Shown here piece after piece: positions 15,637 through 23,845 of a DNA stretch of 37,561 nucleotides (its first letter is position 1; each line of letters starts with the position of its first letter). The notes beneath the pieces are model-generated. The model saw only the letters and a program-made list of their open reading frames with translations. It was not told the DNA's origin and did no database searches. The stretch is from Muribaculaceae bacterium (GTDB taxonomy: Bacteria > Bacteroidota > Bacteroidia > Bacteroidales > Muribaculaceae): positions 1 to 37,561 of the forward strand of contig JAIDSM010000264.1 of the NCBI GenBank assembly GCA_029061225.1, given 5' to 3'. The position numbers were made by a program, and so were the translations under genes.

Positions 15637-17139
15637 TTATGCCACTTCGATTTTCTTGTAGCGCGGAACGAGGAGCTTCATGATGCACCATCCGAGCAGG
15701 TAGGCCACGCCGCAGATGCAGAATACGATGAAGTAGCCTGCGGGCTTGCCGGTGAAGCTGAAGAGCGACATTTGAGTCTGTGCGGCATAATCGAAAAGTA
15801 TGCCGGAGCCCTTATTGATGCAGAATGAGCCTATACCGCCGGCCATACCTCCGATACCGATGATTGTAGCGATGGTGCTCTTCGGGAACATATCGCCTAC
15901 AACGGAATAGATGTTGGCGCTCCAGGACTGATGAGCCGCACCCGCGATGCCTATGATGATAATTGGCATCCACTGTGATACTTCAGCAAGGGGCTGGGCG
16001 AAGAGTGCAAGCAGGGGGAAGAGTGCGAAGATAAACATCGCCTTCATTCTGGCGGAATAGGGATTTTCCTTTATTCCTTTCGCTGCAGCTCTGTTCATAA
16101 GTATAGTCGGGAGCTTACCACCGTAGATAGAGAGCATCGTGATCAGATAAAGCACGAAAATCATGAGCATGCCTGTGCCGGAAGAGGTGGAAAGCTGGAA
16201 GACGTCTGTAATATAGGCGGGAGTCCAGAAGAGGAAGAACCACCATACTCCGTCGGTGAGGAACTTTCCGAAGAACACCGCCCAAGTCTGAGGATACTTG
16301 AAGCACTGCCAGAAAGGAATGGTCGCAGTCTCGCTGTCTTCGATCTCAGCCTTTTCGCGGGGAGTCTCGTCGGCATCGTCGTTGTCCTGCTCGATATATG
16401 CGAGCTCAGCCTCATTGACGCGGGGATTCTGGGCGGGTTCCTGATAGAGGAAAATCCAGAACCCCATCCATATAAAGCCGAGGGCACCTATGACTATGAA
16501 TGCCATCTCCCAACCGTTGCCCCAGCCGATGCTCTGGAAGAACTTGGCGAGCGGGCCGATAGAGAAGGGAGCGATGAGGGCTCCGACGGCCGAACCTGCG
16601 TTGAAGATCGAGGTAGCGTAAGCACGGTCGCGCTTAGGGAAGTATTCTGCTGTCACCTTGATGGCAGCGGGGAAGTTTCCTGCCTCGCCGAGAGCAAGAA
16701 TGGTGCGTGCGGCAAGGAAGAAGTAGACAGAGACTGTAGAAATCATCAATGCCACATCTCCGGTAGCATTTAGAAGCTCGCCTGCAGTGTGAAGGCCGAG
16801 TGTGTGCTCAGTGGCCCATCCGCATGCAGCGTGAAGGCAGGCGCCTGCGCTCCACACGCCGATAGCCCAGAGGTAACCTTTCTTGGTGCCCATCCAGTCG
16901 ATGAACCGACCTGCAAGAAGATTGGCGATTGCATACACGATAGAGAAAACAGCCGTAATAGTACCGTAGTCGGAATCGGTCCAGTGGAATTCGGGAGAAA
17001 TAAACTCCTTCCAAGTCAGAGAAAGCACCTGACGGTCCATATAGTTGACCGTAGTGGCGAGGAAAAGCAGCAGACAGATGGTCCAACGAAAGTTGGTCAT
17101 CTTCTGGTTGGCTGCTGCCAATGGGGATGAGGCTGCCAT
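15637..17139 (-). CDS. exuT: MFS hexuronate transporter, ExuT-like
   Basis: This 500-residue protein has about twelve hydrophobic segments and the major-facilitator motif region 'GRFIDWMGTKKGYLWAIGVW' between the second and third helices. 'TVNYMDRQVLSLTWKEF' near the N-terminus is characteristic of the hexuronate branch of the anion:cation symporter family. It imports galacturonate and glucuronate across the inner membrane. The gene starts 2 bp after the uxaC stop and precedes the CE12-GH28 gene, which fits delivery of monosaccharides released in the periplasm. An alternative start at Met14 ('MTNFRWTICLL') would remove a soluble N-terminal extension. The substrate call rests on family resemblance and context. 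Confidence 0.9.
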   Translation of the reverse strand: MAASSPLAAANQKMTNFRWTICLLLFLATTVNYMDRQVLSLTWKEFISPEFHWTDSDYGTITAVFSIVYAIANLLAGRFIDWMGTKKGYLWAIGVWSAGACLHAACGWATEHTLGLHTAGELLNATGDVALMISTVSVYFFLAARTILALGEAGNFPAAIKVTAEYFPKRDRAYATSIFNAGSAVGALIAPFSIGPLAKFFQSIGWGNGWEMAFIVIGALGFIWMGFWIFLYQEPAQNPRVNEAELAYIEQDNDDADETPREKAEIEDSETATIPFWQCFKYPQTWAVFFGKFLTDGVWWFFLFWTPAYITDVFQLSTSSGTGMLMIFVLYLITMLSIYGGKLPTILMNRAAAKGIKENPYSARMKAMFIFALFPLLALFAQPLAEVSQWMPIIIIGIAGAAHQSWSANIYSVVGDMFPKSTIATIIGIGGMAGGIGSFCINKGSGILFDYAAQTQMSLFSFTGKPAGYFIVFCICGVAYLLGWCIMKLLVPRYKKIEVA

Positions 17140-17141
17140 GA

Positions 17142-18557
17142 TCAGAACTTGAAGTAGTTTTTAGCGTTGTTGTAGCAAATGTCTTCGATCATCTGGTTGA
17201 CACGCTTTTCTTCATATCCCGTGTAGGGTACCTCACCGTTTTCGATGTCGGTGCCGACGAGATTGCAGAGTGTGCGGCGGAAATATTCATGGCGGGGGTA
17301 GGAGAGGAACGAGCGGCTGTCGGTCAGCATACCTACGAAGCGGCTGAGAAGGCCGAGGAGTGAAAGGGCGTTCATCTGCTTCTGCATGCCGTCTTTCTGA
17401 TCGAGGAACCACCATCCGGAACCAAGCTGTATCTTACCTGCCACGCTGCCGTCCTGGAAGTTGCCGAGCATCGTCGCCATGACTTCGTTGGCGCAGGGGT
17501 TCAGGTTGTAAAGGATGGTCTTGGCGAGCTTGCCGCGGCTGTTGAGCTTATCAAGATATTTCGCACACTTCTTGGCTGTGTTGAACTCGCCGATCGAGTC
17601 GAAACCTGTGTCGGGACCGAGGAGCTTGAACATCTTGGAGTTGTTGTCGCGGATGGCTCCGTAGTGGAACTGCTGTGTCCAGCCGCTTTCGTAGTCCATC
17701 TCGCCGAATACGATCATCATGGCGCTCTTGAACTTCTCCACTTCCTCCGGAGTGAGCGAACCGCCGTCCATTACTTTGGTGAACATGGCGTCAATCTCAG
17801 GCTGTGTGTAATCCTCAGCGTAGAATTCCTCGATACCATGGTCAGACAGGCGGCAGCCCATTTCCTCGAAGAAGTCGTGGCGCTTCTGAAGCGCGTCAAC
17901 GAGGTCGCTGAAAGTACGGATCTCGATACCGGCAGCCTCTCCGAGTTTTGCGATGTATTCGCGGTATTCCTCGGGTTTGTCAACGGCCATAGCCTTGTCG
18001 GGGCGCCATGTGGGGAGCATCTTCACCTCGAAGCCGGAGTCCTTCACCTGCTTGTGGTATTCGAGAGAATCGGCGGGGTCGTCGGTGGTGCATACGGTCT
18101 CTACGTTGTAACGGCGCATCAGGCCGCGGGCAGTCATGTTGGGATCGTTGCGAAGCTTGTCGTTGCACTCGTCGAAGATCTCCTTGGCCGTCTCAGGATT
18201 GAGGAGTTTGTCGATGCCGAAAGCTGTCTTCAGCTCGAGATGAGTCCAGTGATAGAGAGGGTTGCGGAAAGTATATGGCACTGTCTCAGCCCATTTTTGG
18301 AATTTCTCCCAGTCTGTAGTGTCCTTGCCTGTGCAGAAACGCTCGTCAACACCGTTGCTGCGCATGGCGCGCCATTTATAGTGGTCGCCACCGAGCCAGA
18401 GCTCGGTTATGGAGTTGAATTTGTGGTCATCGGCCACCATCTTGGGGATAAGGTGGCAGTGATAGTCGATAATCGGCATTTTAGCCGCGTGCTCGTGATA
18501 GAGCTTCTGCGCAGTCTCGTTCTGCAGCAGAAAGTTTTCGTCCATGAAGGGTTTCAT
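17142..18557 (-). CDS. uxaC: Glucuronate/galacturonate isomerase UxaC
   Basis: The 471-residue protein aligns by eye with E. coli UxaC from the first residues: 'KPFMDENFLLQNETAQKLYH', 'PIIDYHCHLIP' (metal-binding HxH) and 'GDHYKWRAMRSNGVDE'. It converts D-galacturonate to D-tagaturonate and D-glucuronate to D-fructuronate in the cytoplasm, the first step after uptake by ExuT. Length is normal for the family. It is followed after 2 bp by exuT, so the two are co-transcribed. Upstream lies a 188-bp gap with an A/T-rich repeat and no clear TAnnTTTG box on this strand, so expression probably comes from the uxaB promoter or an unrecognised one. Confidence 0.97.
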   Translation of the reverse strand: MKPFMDENFLLQNETAQKLYHEHAAKMPIIDYHCHLIPKMVADDHKFNSITELWLGGDHYKWRAMRSNGVDERFCTGKDTTDWEKFQKWAETVPYTFRNPLYHWTHLELKTAFGIDKLLNPETAKEIFDECNDKLRNDPNMTARGLMRRYNVETVCTTDDPADSLEYHKQVKDSGFEVKMLPTWRPDKAMAVDKPEEYREYIAKLGEAAGIEIRTFSDLVDALQKRHDFFEEMGCRLSDHGIEEFYAEDYTQPEIDAMFTKVMDGGSLTPEEVEKFKSAMMIVFGEMDYESGWTQQFHYGAIRDNNSKMFKLLGPDTGFDSIGEFNTAKKCAKYLDKLNSRGKLAKTILYNLNPCANEVMATMLGNFQDGSVAGKIQLGSGWWFLDQKDGMQKQMNALSLLGLLSRFVGMLTDSRSFLSYPRHEYFRRTLCNLVGTDIENGEVPYTGYEEKRVNQMIEDICYNNAKNYFKF

Positions 18558-18576
18558 ATGCAGTTAGTTTTAGATA

Positions 18577-18607
18577 ATTCTTAATTCATAATGCATAATT
18601 CATAATT
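18577..18607. repeat. CATAATGCATAATT-type repeat upstream of uxaC
   Basis: The same words seen at 5809-5842 recur here in the uxaA-uxaC gap (18558-18745), which otherwise holds only A/T-rich sequence. Confidence 0.7.
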
Positions 18608-18745
18608 GTTTGTCGCTGAATTTCAGTTGAAAACATTTGATGATACTATACATCAAATTTGACCAATTACTTAATATTCTGTCGATTGAAAAGTCATTTA
18701 TGAATTATTCATTTAGAAATCGTCTATATTGATTATTCGTCCGGG

Positions 18746-20245
18746 TTAAAGAGTCACGCCATTTTTAAAGATGGCGATTTCGTGGATTCCGGACTTCTCG
18801 GAGTTGACCTTTCGGCCGCTTGCCACGTCGAGTACGAAGTCGGCGAATTTCCTCGCCACCTCCTTCATGTCAGCGTCTTCCACAAGCACGCCGGCGTTGA
18901 AGTCGATCCAGTCAGGTTTGCGACGGGCGAGGTTGCTGTTGGTAGATATCTTGGCGGTCGGCACGAATGTGCCGAAGGGGGTGCCGCGTCCGGTGGTGAA
19001 GAGCACGATCTGGCATCCTGAGGCTGCAAGCGCGGTAGAGGCCACGAGGTCGTTGCCGGGAGCCGACAGGAGGTTGAGGCCGTGGTTGTGGATGCGCTCG
19101 CCGTAAGCCAGCACTCCTTTCACCTCACTCTTTCCGCTCTTCTGTGTGCATCCGAGAGCTTTTTCCTCAAGAGTGGAGATACCTCCGGCTTTGTTTCCGG
19201 GAGAAGGATTCTCGCCAACAGGCTCGCCGTGGCTGAGGAAGTATTCCTTAAAATCGTTGATAAGTGTGACGGTCTGACCGAGAAGGTTGTCGTCGGCGCA
19301 ACGCTGCATAAGGATAGTCTCTGCTCCGAACATCTCAGGAACTTCAGTGAGCACAGTCGTGCCACCTTGGCAATCGCAGAGGAAATCGGAAAACTCTCCG
19401 AGCAGGGGATTTGCAGTGATTCCTGAAAAACCGTCGCTGCCACCGCACTTGAGGCCGATCCGCAGTTTTGAAGCAGGCAGGGTGGTACGCTTATCTTCCT
19501 TAGCCTTGTTGTAGAGGTCGCGGAGTATGTTGAGACCGTATTCCACTTCATCGCCCTCCACTTCCTGGCAGACCATGAATTTCACGCGGTCCTTGTTATA
19601 GTCGCCGCAGAACTCTTCGAATACCTTCGGCTGATTGTTCTCACATCCGAGACCAACCACCAGGATACCTCCGGCATTGGGGTGAAGCACCATGTCGCGC
19701 AGTATCTTCTTGGTGTTCTCATGATCGTCGCCAAGCTGCGAGCATCCGTAGTTGTGAGGGAAAGCGAAAATACCGTCGACTCCCTCGGCACCGGTCTCTG
19801 CATTAAGCCTGTCTACTATCTGCTTTGCAATGCCATTTACGCAACCTACCGTAGGGATGACCCATATCTCGTTTCTTACTCCGGCATCTCCGTTGGGACG
19901 GAGAAAGCCTTCAAAAGTACGTTCACCACCTTCACAGTGACACTTCTCGACCGGTTTGCGCTTTACGTCGGAATAGTCGAGCTGGCCAGCGAGATTGGTC
20001 TTTATGTCGTGATCATCGAGGAAAGTGCCCTGAGCGATGTCGTGTTTCGCATGACCGATCGGAAAACCGTATTTTATGACGTTCTCGCCTTCCTTGATGT
20101 CTGAAAGCGCGAACTTATGGCCGGCTGGGATATCGGACTTCAGAGTGAAAGATATTCCCTCCACAGTCACTTCGTTGCCTTTCTGCAAAGCTGAAATGGC
20201 AACCGCCACATTATCCGCCGGATTTATTTTGATGTATTCTTTCAT
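18746..20245 (-). CDS. uxaA: Altronate dehydratase UxaA
   Basis: The 499-residue protein dehydrates D-altronate to 2-keto-3-deoxygluconate, the last step of the galacturonate branch. The N-terminal SAF domain, with 'DNVAVAISALQKG' and 'GHKFALSDI' and 'NVIKYGFPIGHA' (about 10-70), closely resembles E. coli UxaA. The C-terminal catalytic domain follows after a linker, with 'HNYGCSQLGDDHENT', 'GLKCGGSDGFSGITANP' and 'TTGRGTPFG'. The Cys and His residues in these stretches are the likely iron-binding positions. The gene sits between uxaB (100 bp upstream) and uxaC (188 bp downstream). Both domains are complete and no truncation is visible. Confidence 0.97.
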   Translation of the reverse strand: MKEYIKINPADNVAVAISALQKGNEVTVEGISFTLKSDIPAGHKFALSDIKEGENVIKYGFPIGHAKHDIAQGTFLDDHDIKTNLAGQLDYSDVKRKPVEKCHCEGGERTFEGFLRPNGDAGVRNEIWVIPTVGCVNGIAKQIVDRLNAETGAEGVDGIFAFPHNYGCSQLGDDHENTKKILRDMVLHPNAGGILVVGLGCENNQPKVFEEFCGDYNKDRVKFMVCQEVEGDEVEYGLNILRDLYNKAKEDKRTTLPASKLRIGLKCGGSDGFSGITANPLLGEFSDFLCDCQGGTTVLTEVPEMFGAETILMQRCADDNLLGQTVTLINDFKEYFLSHGEPVGENPSPGNKAGGISTLEEKALGCTQKSGKSEVKGVLAYGERIHNHGLNLLSAPGNDLVASTALAASGCQIVLFTTGRGTPFGTFVPTAKISTNSNLARRKPDWIDFNAGVLVEDADMKEVARKFADFVLDVASGRKVNSEKSGIHEIAIFKNGVTL

Positions 20246-20299
20246 GTTGTGAGTCAGCTGAAAATATTGTCTGTATGCTTGTCAATGCAAGATACTCGT

Positions 20300-20331
20300 A
20301 TGCCCGGGAGGAAAATAATCCGCCCGGGCAT
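20300..20331. other. GC-rich 9-bp stem-loop between uxaB and uxaA
   Basis: ATGCCCGGG (20300-20308) pairs with CCCGGGCAT (20323-20331) around a 14-nt A/T-rich loop. No U-tract follows on the minus strand. It may stabilise the uxaB message or reduce read-through rather than act as a simple terminator. Confidence 0.65.
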
Positions 20332-20345
20332 GGGTATGGTTGAGA

Positions 20346-21827
20346 TCAAAGGATGCTTTCTACGGTAGCGAGCATACCCTTGTCACGGATGCTGTCGAGG
20401 TACTCAACTACAAGGTCGGTAAGACCGGGAATCTCGTTGAGGTTGCCGTGTTCCTTCCAGATGAGGTCGTCGGCTGCGAGCACTCCTTCAGCCACCTTGC
20501 GGGTGTCGCCTGTCGCCCAGAGTTCAGTCAGAAGGTCCATGATCTTCTGGTCGTCTTTCGGCTGGATGGGAGCGCCGTCTGCGCGCTTTCCACCTTTATA
20601 ATATGTGATGATGGCTGCCAGACCGAGCACAAGACCTTTCGGAAGCTCACCCTTACGCTCGAGGTAGGTCTTCACACCGGGAAGGTCGCGAGTCTGATAC
20701 TTCGGGAAGGAGTTGAGCATTATGGAGGTCACCTGATGGTCAACAAACGGGTTGTTGAAGCGTTCGAGCACGCTTTCGCCGTACTCGGTGAGTTCGTCCA
20801 TCGGGAGGTTGAGGGTCTGCATGAGTTCGTCAAACTGCACCTTGTGGATGAATTTGCCGATGACGGGATGGTTGCATGCGTCACGCACAATGTCAACGCC
20901 ACTGAGGTAGCTGACAGGTGAGAGCACGGTGTGGGGGCCGTTGAGGAGAGTCACCTTACGCTCGTGGTAGGGAGCCTCAGAGTCGGTGATGATTACATTG
21001 AGTCCGGCCTTCTCAGCAGGGAATTCGGCCTTAAGCTCCTCGATGCTCATGTTTTCAGGACGCTCGATCACCCATACGTGGAATGCTTCGCCCTGCACCA
21101 CAACATTGTCCTTATATCCAAGCTTTTCCTGGATGTTGCCGATCTCCTTGCGGGGGAAGCCCGGTACGATACGGTCTACAAGGGTAGCGCATACGTAGTT
21201 GTATGTGTTAAACCAATTCTTGAATCCCTCGTAGTCTTCGCCGAGTTCATCTTTCCAGAGGTCGATGTAGTCGTTTATGAATTTCTTGAGGTGATGGCCG
21301 TTTTCGAAGATGAGCTCGCAAGGCATGATGATGAGTCCCTTCTTGGGGTCACCGTTGAAAGCCTTGAAGCGAGTATAGAGGATCTGTGTAAGCTTGGCGG
21401 GGTATGAAGCCGGAGGCGCGTCATTGAGTTTGCATTCAGGATCCCATGCGATGCCGGCTTCCGTAGTGTTTGAGATTACGAATCTGATCTCAGGCTGCAC
21501 AGCGAGGCCGAGGACGGCATCATGCTGGGCCCACTGGTTAAGGCCGCGGCTGATCACGTCTATGCGCTTGAAGGAGTTGACGATCTCTCCGTTCAGACGA
21601 CCCTGAAGGTTGACGTTGTACATATAGTCCTGTGCCGAGAGAAGCTTCATCGCGAAGTCGTCGGGAGTTCCCTGAAGCACAACCACTGAAGCGTTGAAGT
21701 CGGTGGCTTCGTTCATGTTCTTTACGATCCAGTCAACGAATGCGCGAAGGAAGTTGCCCTCGCCAAACTGAATGATTCTCTCTGGTGCCGTCGCCTTGGG
21801 TGCGGTCTGTTTGTTAAGAACTTTCAT
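20346..21827 (-). CDS. uxaB: Tagaturonate reductase UxaB (altronate oxidoreductase)
   Basis: The 493-residue protein belongs to the long-chain mannitol dehydrogenase family. The N-terminal 'ERIIQFGEGNFLRAFVDW' (about 17-34) is nearly the same as in E. coli UxaB and forms the NAD-binding start. A C-terminal catalytic half contains 'KVTLLNGPHTVLSPVSYL' and a Lys/Asn/His cluster. It reduces D-tagaturonate to D-altronate between UxaC and UxaA. The sequence fits UxaB better than UxuB (fructuronate reductase), which matters because GH67 in this window releases glucuronate. It is the first gene of the series, behind a good promoter at 21871-21902. Confidence 0.95.
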   Translation of the reverse strand: MKVLNKQTAPKATAPERIIQFGEGNFLRAFVDWIVKNMNEATDFNASVVVLQGTPDDFAMKLLSAQDYMYNVNLQGRLNGEIVNSFKRIDVISRGLNQWAQHDAVLGLAVQPEIRFVISNTTEAGIAWDPECKLNDAPPASYPAKLTQILYTRFKAFNGDPKKGLIIMPCELIFENGHHLKKFINDYIDLWKDELGEDYEGFKNWFNTYNYVCATLVDRIVPGFPRKEIGNIQEKLGYKDNVVVQGEAFHVWVIERPENMSIEELKAEFPAEKAGLNVIITDSEAPYHERKVTLLNGPHTVLSPVSYLSGVDIVRDACNHPVIGKFIHKVQFDELMQTLNLPMDELTEYGESVLERFNNPFVDHQVTSIMLNSFPKYQTRDLPGVKTYLERKGELPKGLVLGLAAIITYYKGGKRADGAPIQPKDDQKIMDLLTELWATGDTRKVAEGVLAADDLIWKEHGNLNEIPGLTDLVVEYLDSIRDKGMLATVESIL

Positions 21828-21870
21828 GTGTTTAGATTGATTCTTAGATAGGTTGATTCTTTATGAAATG

Positions 21871-21902
21871 CAAAAATAACTAAAAATCCGCTTATATGCA
21901 AA
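21871..21902 (-). promoter_or_regulatory. Promoter of the uxaB-led pectin/hexuronate operon
   Basis: On the minus strand TTTG (21899-21902) is followed after 20 nt by TATTTTTG (21871-21878), an exact match to the Bacteroidota -33/-7 arrangement. It predicts a start site near 21865 and an approximately 38-nt leader before the uxaB ATG. Confidence 0.75.
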
Positions 21903-21903
21903 T

Positions 21904-21937
21904 AAAACGCCATTTAAATGACGTTTCATTTTTTTAA
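21904..21937. terminator. A/T-rich hairpin between the membrane-protein gene and the uxaB promoter
   Basis: AAACG-c-CATTTAAATG-a-CGTTT folds into an imperfect stem with a T-run on the plus side and A/T-rich sequence on the minus side. It is placed to end minus-strand transcripts from 21993-23636 just before the uxaB promoter. Confidence 0.5.
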
Positions 21938-21989
21938 GGGTTAAGGGTTAAGGGTTAAGGGTTAAGGGTTAAGGGTTAAGGGTTAAGGG
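21934..21989. repeat. (TTAAGGG)8 tandem array
   Basis: Eight perfect 7-bp copies lie directly downstream of the outer-membrane-protein stop codon at 21993. Four more copies occur at 23811-23838 behind the PurF-like gene. Confidence 0.95.
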
Positions 21990-21992
21990 TTG

Positions 21993-23027
21993 CTATATGG
22001 AGAAGGAGAGGAGGACCCTCTGGTAGAAATTGAAGTGAGAGGGAGCTACGTTGAAGTCGAGCGAAGCCTTTAGCTCCATGAATTTCCGCTTGAGAAACAC
22101 GATTCCGACGGAAGTGCGGTTGTAAAGAGAGGCAGCGTAGTAGGGTTCTCCCTGGTCGAGGATGAAGTTGTATCTGCCGTATAGCGGAAAGAGCTTTCCT
22201 CCCGCGTAGAAGGTGTTTTTAAGTTCGAGAAATCTCCATGAAGCGTCGATATCAACCCATAATCCTACCGGAGTCTTCCAATCCCCGTCGCCTCGGTCGC
22301 GGGTGAGGTCGCCCAATGCCCCGACCCTCAAGGCGCATGAGTCGAGCGGAAGTTGTGGAATGAGCCGGTCGATGTTTAGACCGACATAGGGATTATAAAG
22401 AAGATTGTCTACTACATGCTGGTCAGGTGTCGTCTTATCAAGTGCGAGATGATTCATCATCGCGAGGCCTCCCCATAGGAATTTCCCACCTGCATGATGG
22501 CGCTCGCCGCTCGCTATTATGTTGAAAGCCTCTCGCTGAGTGTCGGTCTGCATACCTCTCCAGTCGAGGAAGGCCTGGAAGTATCCCTTGTCGTTTCTGT
22601 ACCCGATCAATGCACCACGGATATTGCGCTGAGAGTATTTCACAGAGTCGTTCCATATGTAGTTGGGCATCTCGGCATAAAGCTGGTCTCTCCCGAACAT
22701 GCCCATCGCGAATCTCAGTCCTTTGTTCTGATAGCGGTAGTAGACGGTAGGTGAAAGTCTATGACCTTCCCATTCGCAACCTATCGGTTGGTTCCATACT
22801 ACGCCTGCCGCTATGCGGTGGCGGTCGTTGTAGAGACTGATTCCTATCTCGGGAGCGAGCTGAGTCTGGAAGAAAGTCTTGGCCGCTGCATGCTGAGTGT
22901 CGCCTTCACGGTTGTCGAAGATGGCCTTCATGCCTACGCTCCAATAAAGATCCGGCCTTTGTGCATAAAGGCCGGATGAAATCGTAAGAGCCATGAAGGC
23001 TCCCGTAAGAATGTTTCTAAGTTTCAT
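21993..23027 (-). CDS. Outer-membrane beta-barrel-like protein of unknown function
   Basis: I do not recognise a family. The 344-residue protein starts with a clear signal peptide ending 'SSGLYAQ'. It is rich in alternating hydrophobic/aromatic strands such as 'LRFAMGMFGR', 'KGYFQAFLDWRGM', 'NTFYAGGKLFPLYGRYNFIL' and 'RTSVGIVFLKRKFMEL'. It ends in a strand-like 'YQRVLLSFSI', all consistent with an outer-membrane barrel. The gene starts 6 bp after the PAP2 phosphatase stop, so the pair forms an operon and may act together in envelope lipid or glycan metabolism. No catalytic motif is visible. A porin-like or enzyme-like barrel are both possible. Confidence 0.75.
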   Translation of the reverse strand: MKLRNILTGAFMALTISSGLYAQRPDLYWSVGMKAIFDNREGDTQHAAAKTFFQTQLAPEIGISLYNDRHRIAAGVVWNQPIGCEWEGHRLSPTVYYRYQNKGLRFAMGMFGRDQLYAEMPNYIWNDSVKYSQRNIRGALIGYRNDKGYFQAFLDWRGMQTDTQREAFNIIASGERHHAGGKFLWGGLAMMNHLALDKTTPDQHVVDNLLYNPYVGLNIDRLIPQLPLDSCALRVGALGDLTRDRGDGDWKTPVGLWVDIDASWRFLELKNTFYAGGKLFPLYGRYNFILDQGEPYYAASLYNRTSVGIVFLKRKFMELKASLDFNVAPSHFNFYQRVLLSFSI

Positions 23028-23033
23028 AATCTG

Positions 23034-23636
23034 TCATGCTGCGTCTGGACGGCGAAAAGCCATGTACATTCTTGGCATGGCTGTATATATTCGGCTTACT
23101 GCCATGAGCGAGATATATCCGAACACACTTCCGAAAGCTGCTCCGCAAAGGATGTCGGTAGGATAGTGGACACCGCAATAGAGCCTTGAGATGCTCACGA
23201 CGGTGGCCCATATGAAGATCATCGCGGTGAATTTCCTTGATCTCATGACGCAAGAGAGTAGCGTGGCGAGTGCGAAGGTATTGGCGGCATGGCAGGAAGG
23301 CCAGCTGTAGCCTCCGGGATGGATATCCTTCACAAGAGTGATAGCAGAAAATATCGGGTTCTCAGGGTTGCATGGACGCAATCGTCCGATGTATGGTCGA
23401 ATCACGCTGGCACATATTTGGTCGGTCATCACTATTGCCACGACCACTGCAGCGAGGGTGAGGGCGGCGTATTTCGGTCCGAGTTTCTTGAAAAGCAAGT
23501 CGATAAGGATAAGATAAAATGGAATCCATATCCATTTGCCGGTGATGAGCGCCATGGTCTCGTCGAGAAAGGCCGTATGGTGTCCGTTGAAGAAAAGCAG
23601 AATCTGCTCGTCAAGCGAAGTCAGTGTCTCAATCAT
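23034..23636 (-). CDS. PAP2-family membrane phosphatase
   Basis: The 200-residue protein has about five hydrophobic segments and the three PAP2 motifs: 'RPYIGRLRP' with Arg80 and Arg87-Pro88, 'PSCH' (113-116) with His116, and 'SRLYCGVHYPTD' with Arg151, His157 and Asp161. The first basic residue is Arg instead of Lys, and motif 2 has Cys in place of the usual Gly (PSGH), both conservative departures. The family hydrolyses lipid phosphates such as undecaprenyl diphosphate, phosphatidate or phosphatidylglycerophosphate at the periplasmic face. The specific substrate cannot be read. It is the first gene of a two-gene operon with the barrel protein, behind a promoter at 23692-23722. Confidence 0.92.
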   Translation of the reverse strand: MIETLTSLDEQILLFFNGHHTAFLDETMALITGKWIWIPFYLILIDLLFKKLGPKYAALTLAAVVVAIVMTDQICASVIRPYIGRLRPCNPENPIFSAITLVKDIHPGGYSWPSCHAANTFALATLLSCVMRSRKFTAMIFIWATVVSISRLYCGVHYPTDILCGAAFGSVFGYISLMAVSRIYTAMPRMYMAFRRPDAA

Positions 23637-23691
23637 TTCTTTGGTCAGTTCTTATGATTAGTTGGTTTGTTCGTTATATGTTACTTTTTCG

Positions 23692-23722
23692 CAAAGATAG
23701 GTCATTTTTTCGGATAATCAAA
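23692..23722 (-). promoter_or_regulatory. Promoter of the PAP2/outer-membrane operon
   Basis: On the minus strand TTTG (23719-23722) and TATCTTTG (23692-23699) are separated by 19 nt and match the Bacteroidota consensus. Confidence 0.7.
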
Positions 23723-23774
23723 ACGTTTAGGCAATTTTTTTATCATTTTTAAGTAAGATTCACCTTCGGAAATA

Positions 23775-23812
23775 AAAACGGGGTCAGATTCATGCGAATC
23801 TGACCCCGTTTT
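23775..23812. terminator. Bidirectional terminator with a 17-bp perfect stem
   Basis: Bases 23775-23791 are the exact reverse complement of 23796-23812 around the 4-nt loop ATGC. The arms start with AAAACGGGG and end with CCCCGTTTT, giving a U-tract on both strands. It ends the PurF-like transcript before the PAP2 promoter. Confidence 0.93.
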
Positions 23813-23838
23813 AAGGGTTAAGGGTTAAGGGTTAAGGG
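23811..23838. repeat. (TTAAGGG)4 tandem array
   Basis: Four perfect 7-bp copies sit between the terminator and the PurF-like stop codon at 23846. The unit is identical to the eight-copy array at 21934-21989. Confidence 0.95.
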
Positions 23839-23845
23839 AGGAGGG

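Noticed and set aside
17664..18584. 306-codon plus-strand open frame opposite uxaC
   Set aside because: Antisense shadow of a certain UxaC.
21934..21989. CRISPR or telomere-like reading of the TTAAGGG array
   Set aside because: There are no spacers between the 7-bp units, and the array is internal to a chromosome between ordinary genes; it is a simple tandem repeat.
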